Shown here: positions 1 through 11,175 of the stretch, piece after piece
Position numbering within the stretch: position 1 is the first letter of the stretch
Layout: every line of letters begins with the position of its first letter
From: Cryphonectria parasitica EP155
Taxonomy: Eukaryota; Ascomycota; Sordariomycetes; Diaporthales; Cryphonectriaceae
DNA: 64,000 nt
Assembly: GCF_011745365.1 (NCBI RefSeq)
Contig: NW_024468909.1
Location: 5,518,001-5,582,000, forward strand
Direction of reading: 5' to 3'
Notes under the pieces: generated by a model
The model's database searches: none
The model's input: only the letters and a program-made list of their open reading frames with translations
What the model was told of the DNA's origin: nothing
Translations under genes and position numbers: made by a program

Positions 1-813
1 ACTCACCATATTGCCACTGGGCATCCAGAACATCATGCAACGTGACCAAATCCTTGGTCTCGTCCATGGCACCAGAGCGCACACGCCGCAGCTCCTGCAT
101 GTGCGCACCCACACCAAGAAGAAGTCCCATGTGCACGCAGAGTGTCCGAATGTAGGTGCCGGCCTCGCAGCTGACCCAGAAGACACCGAGGTGGCGGTCA
201 TTGTCGAACTCGATAAGCTTGGACTCGTAGATGGTACGAATACGCAGCTGTCGCTTGACGGCAGAGATCAGGGGGGGCCGCTGGAAGAGTGAACCGGTGA
301 GCTGCTCGAGGACACGGGCAAACTCTGCCTCACCGCCAGGGACCTTGTCGTGGAACCGCACGACGGCCACGTACTCCTTTCCGGCACCTTGTTGAGACTT
401 GACGAGGCGGGTAGCGCGGTCAATGCAGACAATCAGACAGCCCGTGACTTTGGGATCGAGGGTACCGCTGTGGCCAGTCTTCTCGACACGGAGCATGCGC
501 TTCACCCAGGCGACAACTTCGTGGGAGGAGGGGTTCGAGGGCTTGTCGAGGTTAATGACTCCAGAAGAGACATAACTCTTGATGTCTCGCATGTGAGGTT
601 TGCAGCCATGGGGGATTGGTGTGAAATGACCTGTTCTCACGAGCACTGTAATAGGTCTCCCGTCAGTAAAAAGGTGAGGGCCATTTGACGCTGCATCGAC
701 ACAGAATTTGGGTACTTGCGTTTGTCATAGTTCTTCAGCAGCAGTGGCCAATCGCTTGTGTCAGCAGCTGGCGTTGAAGCCTGTGGCACGATGATATGCT
801 TCTCGTCCGCCAT
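1..813 (-). CDS. CBF5: Cbf5/dyskerin, H/ACA snoRNP pseudouridine synthase (5' part; continues beyond the window)
   Basis: Catalytic subunit of H/ACA snoRNPs, converting rRNA and snRNA uridines to pseudouridine in the nucleolus. Exons are 720-813 and 7-645; a further intron opens at base 6 (GTGAGT) and leaves the window. The start is the ATG at 813 ([10 protein letters not shown]). Joining exon 1 (ending KNYDK) to exon 2 gives [12 protein letters not shown] with no gap. The first 244 residues are present: the dyskerin-like N-terminus, then the TruB fold with [11 protein letters not shown], whose Asp (about residue 95) is the known catalytic aspartate of the family, then [13 protein letters not shown] and the AGTYIRTLC strand. 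The PUA domain and lysine-rich tail must lie to the left. The first intron (646-719) starts with GC rather than GT. Family identity is very secure. Confidence 0.95.
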
Positions 814-1701
814 CTTGGCTGGTGGTGTGGTGTCGGGGGGGATTGTTGCGGTTGGTGAAGATGTTGGTTGGAGTCGCGCAGTCCAGGTTGATGAAGCTTC
901 CCAAATTTTTTGGTGTGGGGAATTGCCAAAGTGATTTAACGCTAGTCCGCTTCCAGTTGGGGGGATACTGGTCGCGGGCAGGCACACAGAATGTCACTAC
1001 ATACTGGTACGATTCAACGACGTCAACAGCCTCAAATGAAATTGTGGCATCTGGTCAGTGTTAAAATTAATTTTGGTAGATGGCACTTGATTCCAACAGA
1101 CAGTTGCAGAACGTTCGATTGCGAAGTTCTGCCCCCCTTCCGAAGAAAAAAAAAAATTTCTATTTCTGTACCTCCCTTATCCTCGAAGAAGCTTATGCAT
1201 AATTTACTTTCTTGTAGGTCAAATTGATCCATTCGCGCTCTTCGAAGGAAAATGGAAGAAAAAGAAGAAGAAGAAGAAGAAGAAAATAATAAGGGGGAGA
1301 CATTACGCAAGGTTCCTAGGTAAAGGAATATAAAGAAGCCAATTCGAAAGACGCAAATATCTACACTCCCAAATACAAAGGATTTAGATCCTTAACGAAA
1401 TCTGCAACTCGATCTTGCCACTCCCAATAGTGAGTTTGCCAAGCTAAATATTGCTCAGCACCTGTGCGCAAAAGAGAGGGGCTGGGATGAGCTCCTCAAA
1501 CATGGTCCTGCAGTAGTTTTACAAAGCACATAGTCACTTGACGCCACTCAGCAACCGACTGAACTCACATGAATCAATTTCAAGTTTTTGTCTGCCATTT
1601 CAGAGCTCGCCACATTATGGAGAAAACAGCGCAAAACCTGCACCTGCAGGTAACCAAGGTCTGTTCAGACGCAACCAAAACGGACCTTAGAAGTATTAGC
1701 A
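814..1701. other. Intergenic, CBF5 / HET gene divergent promoter region
   Basis: No convincing gene. It holds an A-run near 1146-1156 and a purine (AAG)n tract near 1255-1287. The short open frames here have no recognisable content. Confidence 0.6.
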
Positions 1702-4102
1702 ATGAGTCTGGTGTACGTATGGTCTGCTTATTTTGTCGTTGACGCACTGATATAGTGTACAACCGGTGGTACTTGTCATCGAAGAGACTGACAAGTTACA
1801 TCCATACAAGGAACGAGAGTGTCCAGTTTGTGAGAGGCTTCGAAAATACTTCCTAGCCATGGACCCTGGTGATATAGAGCTGGGAGGTGTTCAGGAACCG
1901 CTCAACTCCGCATGTCGCAAGCACGTTGAGCTTCTCGAGTGGGCTTTTGCAGGAGAACAGGACGTTTCGACATGGCCAGCCTCGACGCAGCTTCTGCTGG
2001 AATGTGAAATTTATAGGGACTCATTTAGATTCTACGGGCCGAATCTCACTTCTTGTGACTTTGGTATATGCCGCCCTGCAGACCGTGACCGACCATGCTC
2101 GATTCGGCCCATCGACAAGTCGTGGATCGATCCTGAGATCTTTGCATACTGGAAATTTAAATGCGAGGAAGAACACGGCATGGTGTGTTACAAGCTTCCT
2201 TGGCAGAGTCCGACGGAGGAGAGAAGAGTCCAAGCTTCGTGGCTGATCGACGTACGCAAAGCATGTCTTGTGCGGCCACGCGGCGGCGAGACATACGTTG
2301 CATTGAGCTATGTTTGGGGCACGGAGCCATTCTACACATCGCTCAAGGAAAACATCACCCTAAACCAAAGACCAGGGGCATTTGTGAAGGGCAATCCTGA
2401 TATCAAACCTGCCATATCCCCCACGGTGCTGGACGCAATGAAGATCGTTCAGCTCCTGGACGAGCGCTACATCTGGGTGGATGCACTTTGTATCGTGCAG
2501 GATGACTGGGACCAAAAGGAGGCCGAGATCAATAACATGGCAGATATCTACTCCGACGCTACTCTCACCATCGTCGCCGCTCAGGGTGCGGGCGCAATGA
2601 CCGGAATGCGCGGGATCAAAGGGCACACGCAGCCTCGACACGCCGCGGAAGACTGGCTGCGGTGGGATGTGGATCTCTGCCTGGCCAGGGCACAGGTGGA
2701 CCAGACTGATCCGGCGTACAGACGCGCCGACATGTGGGGTGGACGAGCCTGGACTTATCAAGAGGAGATGCTCTCGCGAAGGAGGCTGGTGTTCACCGAG
2801 AACAGCGTGGAGTGGGACTGCAGCGCCGCCAAGTGGCACGAGGACCGCGTCGAGAGCCAACTGCAGTCAGAGGAGTTCACCTCGTACACTTCTATCGCGC
2901 AGAGCACAATGGGCAACAGGGTCCCAGTCCTCGGATCTTTTCAGGATGTCATGCTTTATCACTACAACCTGAGACACCTTACCTTTCCAGAGGATGCCCT
3001 CTCCGCATTCGCCGGCTGCGCTTCGGTCCTGAGCCACAGTTTTATGGGTGGGTTCGTCTCTGGTCTGCCTGAGGTATTTTTTGACCTCTCGCTTCTCTGG
3101 CAGCCAGACCTGTATGTCGAAAGACGTGTCGCCAAGAACCCGGGTGGTGCTGCGATCTGCCTACCCACCTGGAGCTGGGCGAGTTTTCGGGGAAAGCTCC
3201 GTCAGTGGAACAGCTCTGGGGGCCGCCGCTTCGTACGCGTGCGGCGTAATGGGTTGAAGCAGATGGGAGATGGCGAATACGTGACCACACTTGTGCAGTG
3301 GAATTACCGGTCGAGTGTTCAAGGCCCAGACAAGCCGATTCACCACGTCTGGTCCAAATGGAGAGACCAATGTTTCTCTGATAGTGGTGGCCTCGTTTGT
3401 CCCACTGGATGGTCGCGACATCCATTAACACAAGATAGCTCACAGTCACCTAAAGCTATGGCAGCGCCAAGCAGCACCGCCACGGCACTCCCTCTTCCAA
3501 GGTGCTATTTTACTCAAGACGAGAGTAGCTCCTTTTACGAGTACTGGTGGCCTATTCCTTTACCAGACCGAGGCGCACCCCGGGAATCGCAACGGAATAT
3601 CCAGTTCATCACCTGCAAGACACGCAGGGCTTGGCTGAGCTCAGGGAATGCGATGCGGCGAAATGATGCGGCAGCTACGGTGATCATATCTCTACAAACC
3701 GAGGGTGGTCTCTGGGCTGGGGCTCTAGAGGTCATGGAGATCAACGTGGCCGAGGGAGAAAGACAGAACCTCTCCACAGGCAGCTCCATCACGGATATTA
3801 GCCACCTTGAGACACATCAGCTGCACGATGACATTCGTAGTTTGCTCGGTCAACGGTATGAATTGGTGGAAGTTGCACGGGGCTTCATATCTGATTGGGA
3901 CAAGAGGGACATGGATGCTATGCATTCGCTCAGCTTCTGGGGGAAAACCACCATTGATGAGGAGACACCAGGTGCTGAGGTGTACTATGTTATGTGGGTG
4001 GTGCGAGAAGGCGGTATTGCTCGCAGGAGAGGCCTTGGCCGTGTCGATAAGGCTATATGGGTGAGTTTGCAAAGAGAGCCTGTGGATTTAGTTCTTGCTT
4101 AA
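1702..4102 (+). CDS. Heterokaryon incompatibility (HET) domain protein
   Basis: The HET domain is the fungal non-self recognition and cell-death module; the specific role of this copy is unknown. The frame is open from 1756 to the TAA at 4100. Its domain core is clear: YVALSYVWG (about residue 185), then YIWVDALCIVQDD and MADIYSDATLTIVAA, the three classical HET blocks. About 450 residues follow without a recognisable second domain, ending in a PTWSWASF block common in HET proteins. The N-terminal CPVC...LRKYF region lies upstream of the first in-frame ATG (1859). A tiny first exon 1702-1712 joined to 1756 (intron GTACGT...TATAG, 43 nt) restores an ATG in frame and gives 785 residues. This splice is inference; otherwise translation starts at 1859 with 747 residues. 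Confidence 0.82.
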
Positions 4103-4497
4103 GATATGACGACGGTTCTAGGGAGGGCAGAGAAAAGATAAAGAGGTAGAAGGAGAGAAAAGAGCAAATCAAGTGAAGAATGTCCTTCAAAACTCGTATT
4201 CAAAGAATGATCCGGAAAGGGAGAGAGGGCGAGGCGTGGGTTTTGCGTACGGGCTGAATATGACTGCTTTAATGAATTCAGAAATCGACATGCTCGCCGT
4301 CGACAAAGGCATTTCGTGAGTTTTGTAATTCTACAGTGTTCATTATAAAGTGAAGAGTCTGGCATCACCCCCCGCCTTTCTCCATGCTACAAATTTCTCT
4401 TGATTAGTTTTGCCACTTCTGAACTTCTTATTTAAATCTCTACTCTGAGGTCTCGCCTAGCTGTGCTACCTTATAGATACAATATTTTACTACACAC
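4103..4497. other. Intergenic, AT-rich
   Basis: 3' flank of the HET gene. Purine-rich for the first 120 bases, then AT-rich. Nothing recognised. Confidence 0.5.
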
Positions 4498-4882
4498 TTA
4501 ACGTAAACACAAGCCTCTGTCTGAGTTTCCTTGGTTCAATAAGTACAGCCCTTCTTCAAAGCCGCTGTCTCGTGCCAAGTCAATAACACCTCGCCCTTTT
4601 GTGTCCTTCACAAGGGGATCGGCGCCCTTTTCCAAGAGGAAATACTATATGGTCCTTCCTCTTCTCATTTACTGCAGCATGCAAGGCTGCCCCGAATCCC
4701 ATGGGGCGATTTGCTTGGAAAAAAAACTCGTCATCCCACTCCCATTGCAACATATTGATGGGTACGTTAGCCTCGTCTAGCAGATACGCCATGGCCTCAA
4801 TGCGCTCCAGTTTCCCTTTGGTATAATGAGCTAGACAAGCATAATTAATGTAGATTTGAGAGCGTTTGCATGGGAAGATCAA
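4498..4882 (-). pseudogene. Decayed ankyrin-repeat gene fragment with frameshift
   Basis: Minus-strand reading gives ankyrin-like text: AYLLDEANVPINMLQWEWD, then GFGAALHAAVN, then in another frame KGADPLVKDTKGRGVIDLA and a TAA at 4498-4500. The two halves join if one base of the CC pair at 4632-4633 is extra, which would restore an L-E-K-G-A-D-P ankyrin turn. Upstream of about 4850 the similarity fades, so this is a 3' relic with no usable start. The DNA is clearly more AT-rich than the intact ankyrin gene 335 bp away on the same strand. A sequencing error could mimic the shift, but the missing 5' end argues for decay. Family assignment (ankyrin) is fairly sure; parent gene unknown. Confidence 0.6.
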
Positions 4883-5216
4883 TAGTCTGTTTCAAACCTG
4901 CTCAGAGAAGCAGATAATAATGGAAACCAAAGGAGGCAATTTTACTGTTTGAAGGAAGACCTGAACAAGGAGGGGCCTTCTTATAATAATTGTACAACAA
5001 ACTAATAGTATTGATAGCTGCAGAAATGAGTAAAGGCTTGTCGTTTGGCTTAATTACCACAGCGAGTATTTTCTCCTGAATCACAACACAACTGGTCAAT
5101 TTATTGAGGCTGCTGCCACTGGCCTGCAAGACAGGAAAAGGAAGAATGTGCGTGATCTCTCTCTGCGATTCGGATGCCTTGGATCTAACCTAATAGAAAT
5201 ACAACCATAAAACCAC
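4883..5216. other. AT-rich spacer between ankyrin relic and ankyrin gene
   Basis: A 75-codon minus-strand open frame (4902-5129) lacks an ATG and recognisable repeats. It may be further decay product of the same relic, but I cannot support a gene. Confidence 0.4.
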
Positions 5217-6333
5217 TCAACCGCTCGATGATTTGTGGTCATCCAGCAGAGCTCTCATCTCGCTGCTCATGCCCGCATACGCACCACCGAGTGCTGCAAC
5301 AAACCTGTCCTCTTCTCGGCCTCTGGCAACATCAGCGCCGTGCTCCAGGCACAGCCGGGCGCCCTCGACAAAACCCTGCACGACAGCCGCCGCCAGGCCC
5401 CGCGACGGGTCCGCCCCGTGGTCGAGGAGAAGGCCCACGAGCTGCGCGTTCCTCTTGACGACAGCCGCGCTGAGGGCCTCGGCAACCCTTGCCCCGCGGT
5501 GCAGCAAGGCCTCGGCCGCCGCGACGTTGGAGGCCCGAGCGGCGTATACCAGGGGCGTGGTGTAGTGCGGGCTCGTCCCAGGGGGGGTTTGCCATGTGAC
5601 CATCTCGTTCAGGCCGTGGCAGTCGTCTCCGGCGTTGACGTCCAGGTGGTATCTGTCGACCAGGTGGTTGATCATGGCGGCGGCGGCGGCGTCTCCGCGT
5701 GAAGAGCCGGCGGCGTTGTGCAGGGCGTTGCTTCGTCCGGGGTCTGCGCCGCGCGCGGCGAGGTGGTCGAAAAGCTCGATATCCCCGGCGGCCGCGGCCC
5801 TGTTGAGCACCTCGACCGTCTTGTCGCGTATGACCCTGTTGTTGGCGCCATACAACATGTTGTTGCTGGGGCCGTTGATGTCGAGGCCATAGTCCAGGAG
5901 CCAGTCGAGGATCTCGCGGCGGAAGAGGACCATCCTGGCTCTGTCTGTCAGGTCTTGAGGGAAGCAGGAAAAGAGGGGAGCAGCAGCAAGTCACAAACGA
6001 AACGTCAGGTGTTACTTACGGGAGGATATTTTCTGTAGGATGGCTAAACTCCGTCCCGTGCTCGGACAGGAGCTCGAGCATGGCGACAGACCTGCAGTGC
6101 CTGGCGAGCATGACTGGGCCTATCATGTCCGTCTTGGCGCCGTGCCCGAGGAGATATCGGGCGCCGTCTACCCAATCCTCCTTGATTGTCTGCGTCAGGA
6201 AGCCTCTCATGTTCTCTGTGCTCAGGCAGCCCGACGACCTCTCCATCTCGGCGCCGAAAGCGTCGACATCTTTCGTCTCGAGGGCTGTCCAGCAGTCCTG
6301 AAACGCAGCCGCCCTGGAGGCGTCCTGGTCCAT
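5217..6333 (-). CDS. Ankyrin-repeat protein
   Basis: Two exons, 6020-6333 and 5217-5940, joined across a 79 nt intron (donor GTAAGT, acceptor ACAG). The join reads ENILP-ARMVLFRREI and keeps frame. About 345 residues. Repeats are visible as ARYLLGHGAKTDMIG, LDWLLDYGLDINGP, LFDHLAARGADPGRS, AEALLHRGARV, LVGLLLDHGADPSRG and ARLCLEHGADVARG, roughly one per 33 residues, covering most of the protein. No other domain or signal peptide is seen, so a cytosolic or nuclear scaffold role is the only inference. Exon 2 is strongly GC-rich, in contrast to the AT-rich relic downstream. The second exon also carries long antisense open frames, which I treat as artefacts of GC content. Confidence 0.8.
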
Positions 6334-6492
6334 CGCTTCCGCGGCAAAAGCTATCGCAGGCGGGTTAGGGCCTCTGCCACAGCGTGACAGTAATTTCCTA
6401 GAGGCAAATCAGACCAAGTCGACTCGCAAATGTCACATGTCTAATAACAAGGCTGGAGGCCGTCACGTACCGGCCAGGTTTCCGTACGAGCC

Positions 6493-6522
6493 ACACAGAC
6501 ACACACACACACACACACACAC
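6493..6522. repeat. (CA)n microsatellite
   Basis: Uninterrupted alternating CA dinucleotides, about 14-15 units. Confidence 0.9.
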
Positions 6523-6633
6523 AGCTTGGCCAATGCAAGGGCAGAGAGGGTCGCGTGCGTGCAGCTTGGAGAGTGCGACGTGCGCGGAATTAATAGCGGC
6601 ACAATGTTCTGGGGCAGAGGAACATCAATTCAG

Positions 6634-6648
6634 CCCCCCCCCCCCCCC
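6634..6648. repeat. Poly-C homopolymer, 15 bases
   Basis: Read directly; likely length-variable and error-prone. Confidence 0.9.
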
Positions 6649-8103
6649 ACGCATAATAAGCAAGTCATGTGCCGATCTGCCGCTAGGGCTGAGATGTCGA
6701 CAATCACAGTATAACATAAACATAGTACTTGGCTGAACACTTTGAAACAAGGGCTCGCTGGGTGCATCTCACGTTAGCCACAAGAACACCTTGCTGTTCA
6801 GATGAAAATATGAGACCTGGAGGATCCCTAATTATACAAGAGCCACGCGGCACGGTCCTCAGAACCCCTTCTTCCTCACTGGTCAGAGTCGAGGTGTAGC
6901 AACTTTTTGTTTCGGGAGGCGGTGGTGTGTTCACTACAGACAGACGCAGCTGTAATTATGTATGTCAGCTTCCTTCGACCCCGGGGCTCAAGGCTTGTTC
7001 GGGCGTCATCTTTCACTAGTGATGGCCTCTACATACCGCGCAGTATCTCGATACCCGCCGTTCGTCGCTTGATATTACGTGAGAGCTTTCCCGAGATTAC
7101 GAACAATTCTCCGGGGGCCCATCTTCCTGAAAGAGCAAATGCTCTGCTGGGCTACGACCGAGGGCAGAAAGGGCCAGCCTGTGTATTCGCACCGGGGAAA
7201 ACATACCATCAAGTACTTTTGCGAGATTCACAATCTGGGCCGTCTGGCTTGGGCACCAAGGCTGCATTTTCTAGCAGGGTCGCCCTCTCCCAACTTCAGT
7301 CCCGGCACGATCCCCTGGGGCCAGTTCACTACCTACAGAGGAGTAGGCTAGTTGGCCAGGGACTCTCCCTTCCTCCTCTCTATCTCTGCCGATATGCATA
7401 TATTCCTTGGGGGGCGGAATCTGAATCTTCTTCTAAATAGAGAGGTTGATGGTGAGATCAGCTCCAGACAGGGTGGTGGGCCGGGCCGCAGCTCAAGCAA
7501 GCTGAGCCCTTTTAATAACATTCCACGTCGGCCGCTGGGAGCAGCGTTGGGGACGCGGAGCTGGGAACTCCCTACTTGTTTCTGACGACTTGAAGCGAAG
7601 GACATGTGCGCATGCGTTTGTAGTCAGCAGTTGCCAGAGTCTGAGGGACAAGAACGGTAGGAAGACTTGTTGCGGCCGCCATGGGGTATTTTTAAGCACA
7701 GAGAGATCCTGTCCCAGGCCCTCTTCCGCGGGGAGCCTCGTCTGTATTGCTGCGGGGTGGCCTTGGTGGGATAATTATAGAGGTTTTTGGACCGCCAGGC
7801 CAGTATACACTGGGTGTTGCAGTCCTGGCCGGCGCGGGGCCACGGTGTGGTGATGAGGCCTTTAAGCCTCGCGCCGGAGCATCTTTGAGACGGGACATGT
7901 ATAAAGCTTCTGAGGACTTGTCCTCTCCTCTCCTACCGGAGCACCTCACTGGTTCCGGCCCATCTTGTCGCACCAGCCTCCATTCCGACTCTAGAGCCCA
8001 CTGCTTGCTCGTGCCGGCATCGCCACCGACACCGCCACCACCAGCCAGCCAGCTAGCCAGCCAGCCAGCGTCTCGAACCCGGCTCTCTCGCTCTCGTGAT
8101 ACC

Positions 8104-10956
8104 ATGCTTTTCAGAAACAGTCTATGGGGCGTCTGTCTCCTGAGCGTCTCGGCCTCGGCCCTGCGCTTTGAGATCCCATACTCGCTGCTGCTGGCTAGAA
8201 ACAATGTCACCACGGGGGCTGTAGCGGACACTTCGGATTCTGCCCAGGACGATGCGTCCACTGCTACCAACTCCAGCACGACCGTGAATGGAACAGTACC
8301 TGCCGATATTCCAAACCTCTGCGCCCTGGGCCCCCCCGGTAGTGACAGTAAGATGGCAGTGCCCCGTTCCGTGAGCTTGCGGCAGAGAGATGAGACTTAT
8401 ATGTATATCTTGAGACAGGTGTCAGCGAGGTTTCTGGCCCGACGGCGTCGGGATGCTCCGACTGCATCACGGCGTCTGGTGTCATCATCGGCACCTCTGT
8501 CCCCACAACGCTCGTCCCAGACGACTCGACCGCAAGTGGTGCTGCAGCAAGTGGCTCTGCAGCAAGTGGTTCTGCCGCTGGGACCGGCAGTGCGGTCGAC
8601 AAGAGGGCAGAGCTGGCACACGTGCCGCGCGCGACGCTCCTGAGCCGTGCGCCAGAAGCCCAGCCCCTCGCCGAGCCGAACCCAGGCGGGCAGGAAGACT
8701 TCATGGAGACCATCAGGTCGAGCGACAGCACCCAGGCCATCGGCATCGTGCCATCCAAAGACCAGCTCAAGAACTGGAGCATCACCCTCCAGATAGACGG
8801 CAAGAATGTGCAGACACCCATCGGCGTAACTGGTGTCTGGACTCCATGGCCCAAGGAGCCGACAAACTTCAAGATGGTTGGTATGCATGGCTGCACGGGT
8901 GTCCTCATCGTGGTATGGTTCCAATCTTCCCTCCCCCTCACCCCCCCCCCAAGCCTCCCAAGAGTCTTTGCTGAGCCGGGACAGGGCAACTCGGGCTTCT
9001 GGGCCGGCCACTGGTGGGAGTCGGCTCTGCCGACCAACATCAATGGAGGCAGCTCCTTCAACTACCGCTACGGCTCTGGCGACAATGATGTCGTGACGAG
9101 GCCTCTTGCGGACTTCAAGAAGATTGCGGCCGACATCCTCAAGGCCCCTGCGCCGGCCGGGGCCGACTCGTTTGTAAGTCTGGCTGACTTGCAAACCGAT
9201 GACAAGTATGGCGATCCTTTTGGGGCGAGCAACGGCGGCGGCGACATCTACATCCTGTCCAAGGCTGCAGGGTAAGTCACCTCGTCACACCGGGTCCTTG
9301 GATCACCTGCCCAGCCCTGACCATCTGTGTGTGATCAGTTCATCGGCAGCACAGCAGAAGAAGCTCATGTACACGGACCAGATCCAGCAGCTCCAGCTGG
9401 CCATGCAGAAGTATGTGCGGCGCAACACGGTCACGATCCGCCCATACATCGGCGCCGAAGACGCCTTCACCGACAACGGCAGCGGTGAGAAGCGCTCGCC
9501 CGCCGGGGTGCCGGACTGGCTCAACGGCGTCTCCATTCTCCAGTACAGCCCTTATGCCGGGACCAGCAGCAAGGGCTGCCCTGAGGCGCGGGCGAGGGTC
9601 TGGGAGGAGATCAACACCAGCCCGGCCGTCGACAGGTCCTGGCCCGCCAGCGTGGGAGGGTCGAGCAAGCGGGACGCGGCGTGTGCGCTGTCCTCCTCCT
9701 CCTCCTCCTCCTCCTCCTTGACGTCGGCGGCGGCCACCGCGAGCCAGCCACCCTGCTACCCGTACGCAGACCCTGACAACGGCGTCCAGGACAGCTGCAT
9801 GTGCACCAACGGGGTCATGGTCTCGGCGGTCACCGCCACCAGCTCCGGCGCGGAGGACCTGTGTCCCTGGACGACTCTCCCTCCCCAGGCCCTGACGACG
9901 GCGAAGCCTACCAAGAACACCCTGCAGTACCAGTTCACCTACACCGACCTGTCGTCCAAGGTGATCGAGTGCGAGACCTTCTCCACACAAGACTATGCAG
10001 GCTACCCGGCCTCCTTCTGTAAGCCGCCCCCCCCCCCCCCGGCCTCCTCTCCTTGTGGCTGCCGGCCAGAGCGATCTGGTCCCTGTGATGCCGACTGCTG
10101 ACGCGCAGCCCTAGGCGCCGGCTCCTCGGCGGTCCTCTACGAGCCCCCCGTGGCCAGCATGGAGCTCGGGTCCTCCAAGGTCAACGTCGCCTCCATGACA
10201 GGGGAGACGCTCTACACTAGCGTTTCCAATGCTGTTATGAGCCTGTGCCCAACCCCGACCTCCGAGGGTGCCTGGACGAGCTGCGAGACGGGCACTGTTA
10301 CCGTGGGCAAGGCCGACTTCCTGGAGAAGGGCGAGCCGCAGGAAGGCGATGTTACACTGCACCTAACAGATACGCAGTATAACTCGTCCGATTTCCTTAA
10401 TCTCTTTGTGAACATGCTAGCTCGCGGTGCTAATGCAAGCGCCTCGGGATCCAACTGCGATCTTCAGACCTGGGACTACACGACGGAGAGCATCGCCAGG
10501 CGGGATATCGCCGGCCGGGTGGACGTTCCCTTGTCCGTGCCCAGCCAGCATAAGGGGAACGGCACCTTCTGTAATATCAACAGCTTCTTCGACACCCAGT
10601 TCTATGATGGCGTCCAGGAGACTGCCAAGATGTGGTTCGAGGCCGAGTTCGGCTTCGAGCTCGGCGAGATGGGCAACTTCGACTGCTCCAGCACCGTCGA
10701 CCTGGTCGGCGATGTCCTCAGCGCCATCTTCGACGCCATCTTTCCCGAGTTCGCCTGGCTCATCACCTCGGGCATCCAGCTCGGCGAGCTGGCCTGCGAG
10801 GCCGCCGAGACGTTCAACCCGACCAAGTCGAGACGCGAGATCGAGGCCGACAGGGCCAGCGCCAAGCTGGCCAGGGCGTGGGAGAAGGAGATGAAGAAGG
10901 ACAGGAAGCTGCCGATGCCGGACCACAGGAAGAGGGAGCTGGGGCTGATGGACTAG
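8104..10956 (+). CDS. Large secreted protein, unrecognised family
   Basis: Five exons: 8104-8347, 8419-8912, 8985-9271, 9339-10018, 10109-10956; about 850 residues. It starts with a clear signal peptide (MLFRNSLWGVCLLSVSASA). A low-complexity stretch follows with tandem A-A-S-G-S units near 8547-8590, then a region with GCTGVLIV and FWAGHWWESA. This resembles a module seen in uncharacterised fungal secreted proteins, where a G-C-T/A hydrophobic strand precedes an H-[FY]-W-E motif. Poly-Ser at 9702-9718 separates it from a C-terminal half rich in paired cysteines, and the protein ends in a basic tail (HRKRELGLMD). All introns have GT/AG ends; the first has two in-frame donors (8338 or 8348), and the fourth has two possible acceptors 6 nt apart. 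Function unknown; I see no catalytic motif of a named enzyme family. Confidence 0.72.
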
Positions 10957-11175
10957 GGCTGAGAGGATTACCGGAGATTGACTGGATCAAAAGGCCTTTA
11001 AATATTAAGCAAGAAGAGATAGCAAGCTGAGAAGAATGAAAAGAGCAAGTGCGAAAAAACTGCGAGTATGTCGGCTATCCAGAACCAGACTTAGAGCAGG
11101 TGTGCATGGTACAAAGTACTTGCTTAGCAGTGATACAGTATCGCCCCCTACAGTAACTGTCGAGACCCCCCGAAA
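10957..11175. other. 3' flank of secreted-protein gene
   Basis: Probable 3' UTR and terminator region. Nothing else recognised. Confidence 0.4.

Larger units (their letters stand above)
6334..8103. other. Intergenic region with microsatellite and poly-C tract
   Basis: No gene supported over 1.77 kb. Contains a (CA)n run, a 15-base C homopolymer and, near 7899, a TATAAAG box about 200 bp before the next start codon. The segment just upstream of 8104 has repeated GCCAGCCAGC units. It probably holds the promoter and leader of the downstream secreted-protein gene. Confidence 0.5.

Noticed and set aside
5235..5702. Overlapping plus-strand frames in the ankyrin exon
   Set aside because: The minus strand has clear ankyrin repeats; these are shadows of GC-rich sequence.
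9340..9990. 216-codon minus-strand open frame across exon 4 of the secreted-protein gene
   Set aside because: Lies antisense to well-supported coding sequence, is Gly/Arg/Val-rich as expected from GC-rich codons, and has no family resemblance.
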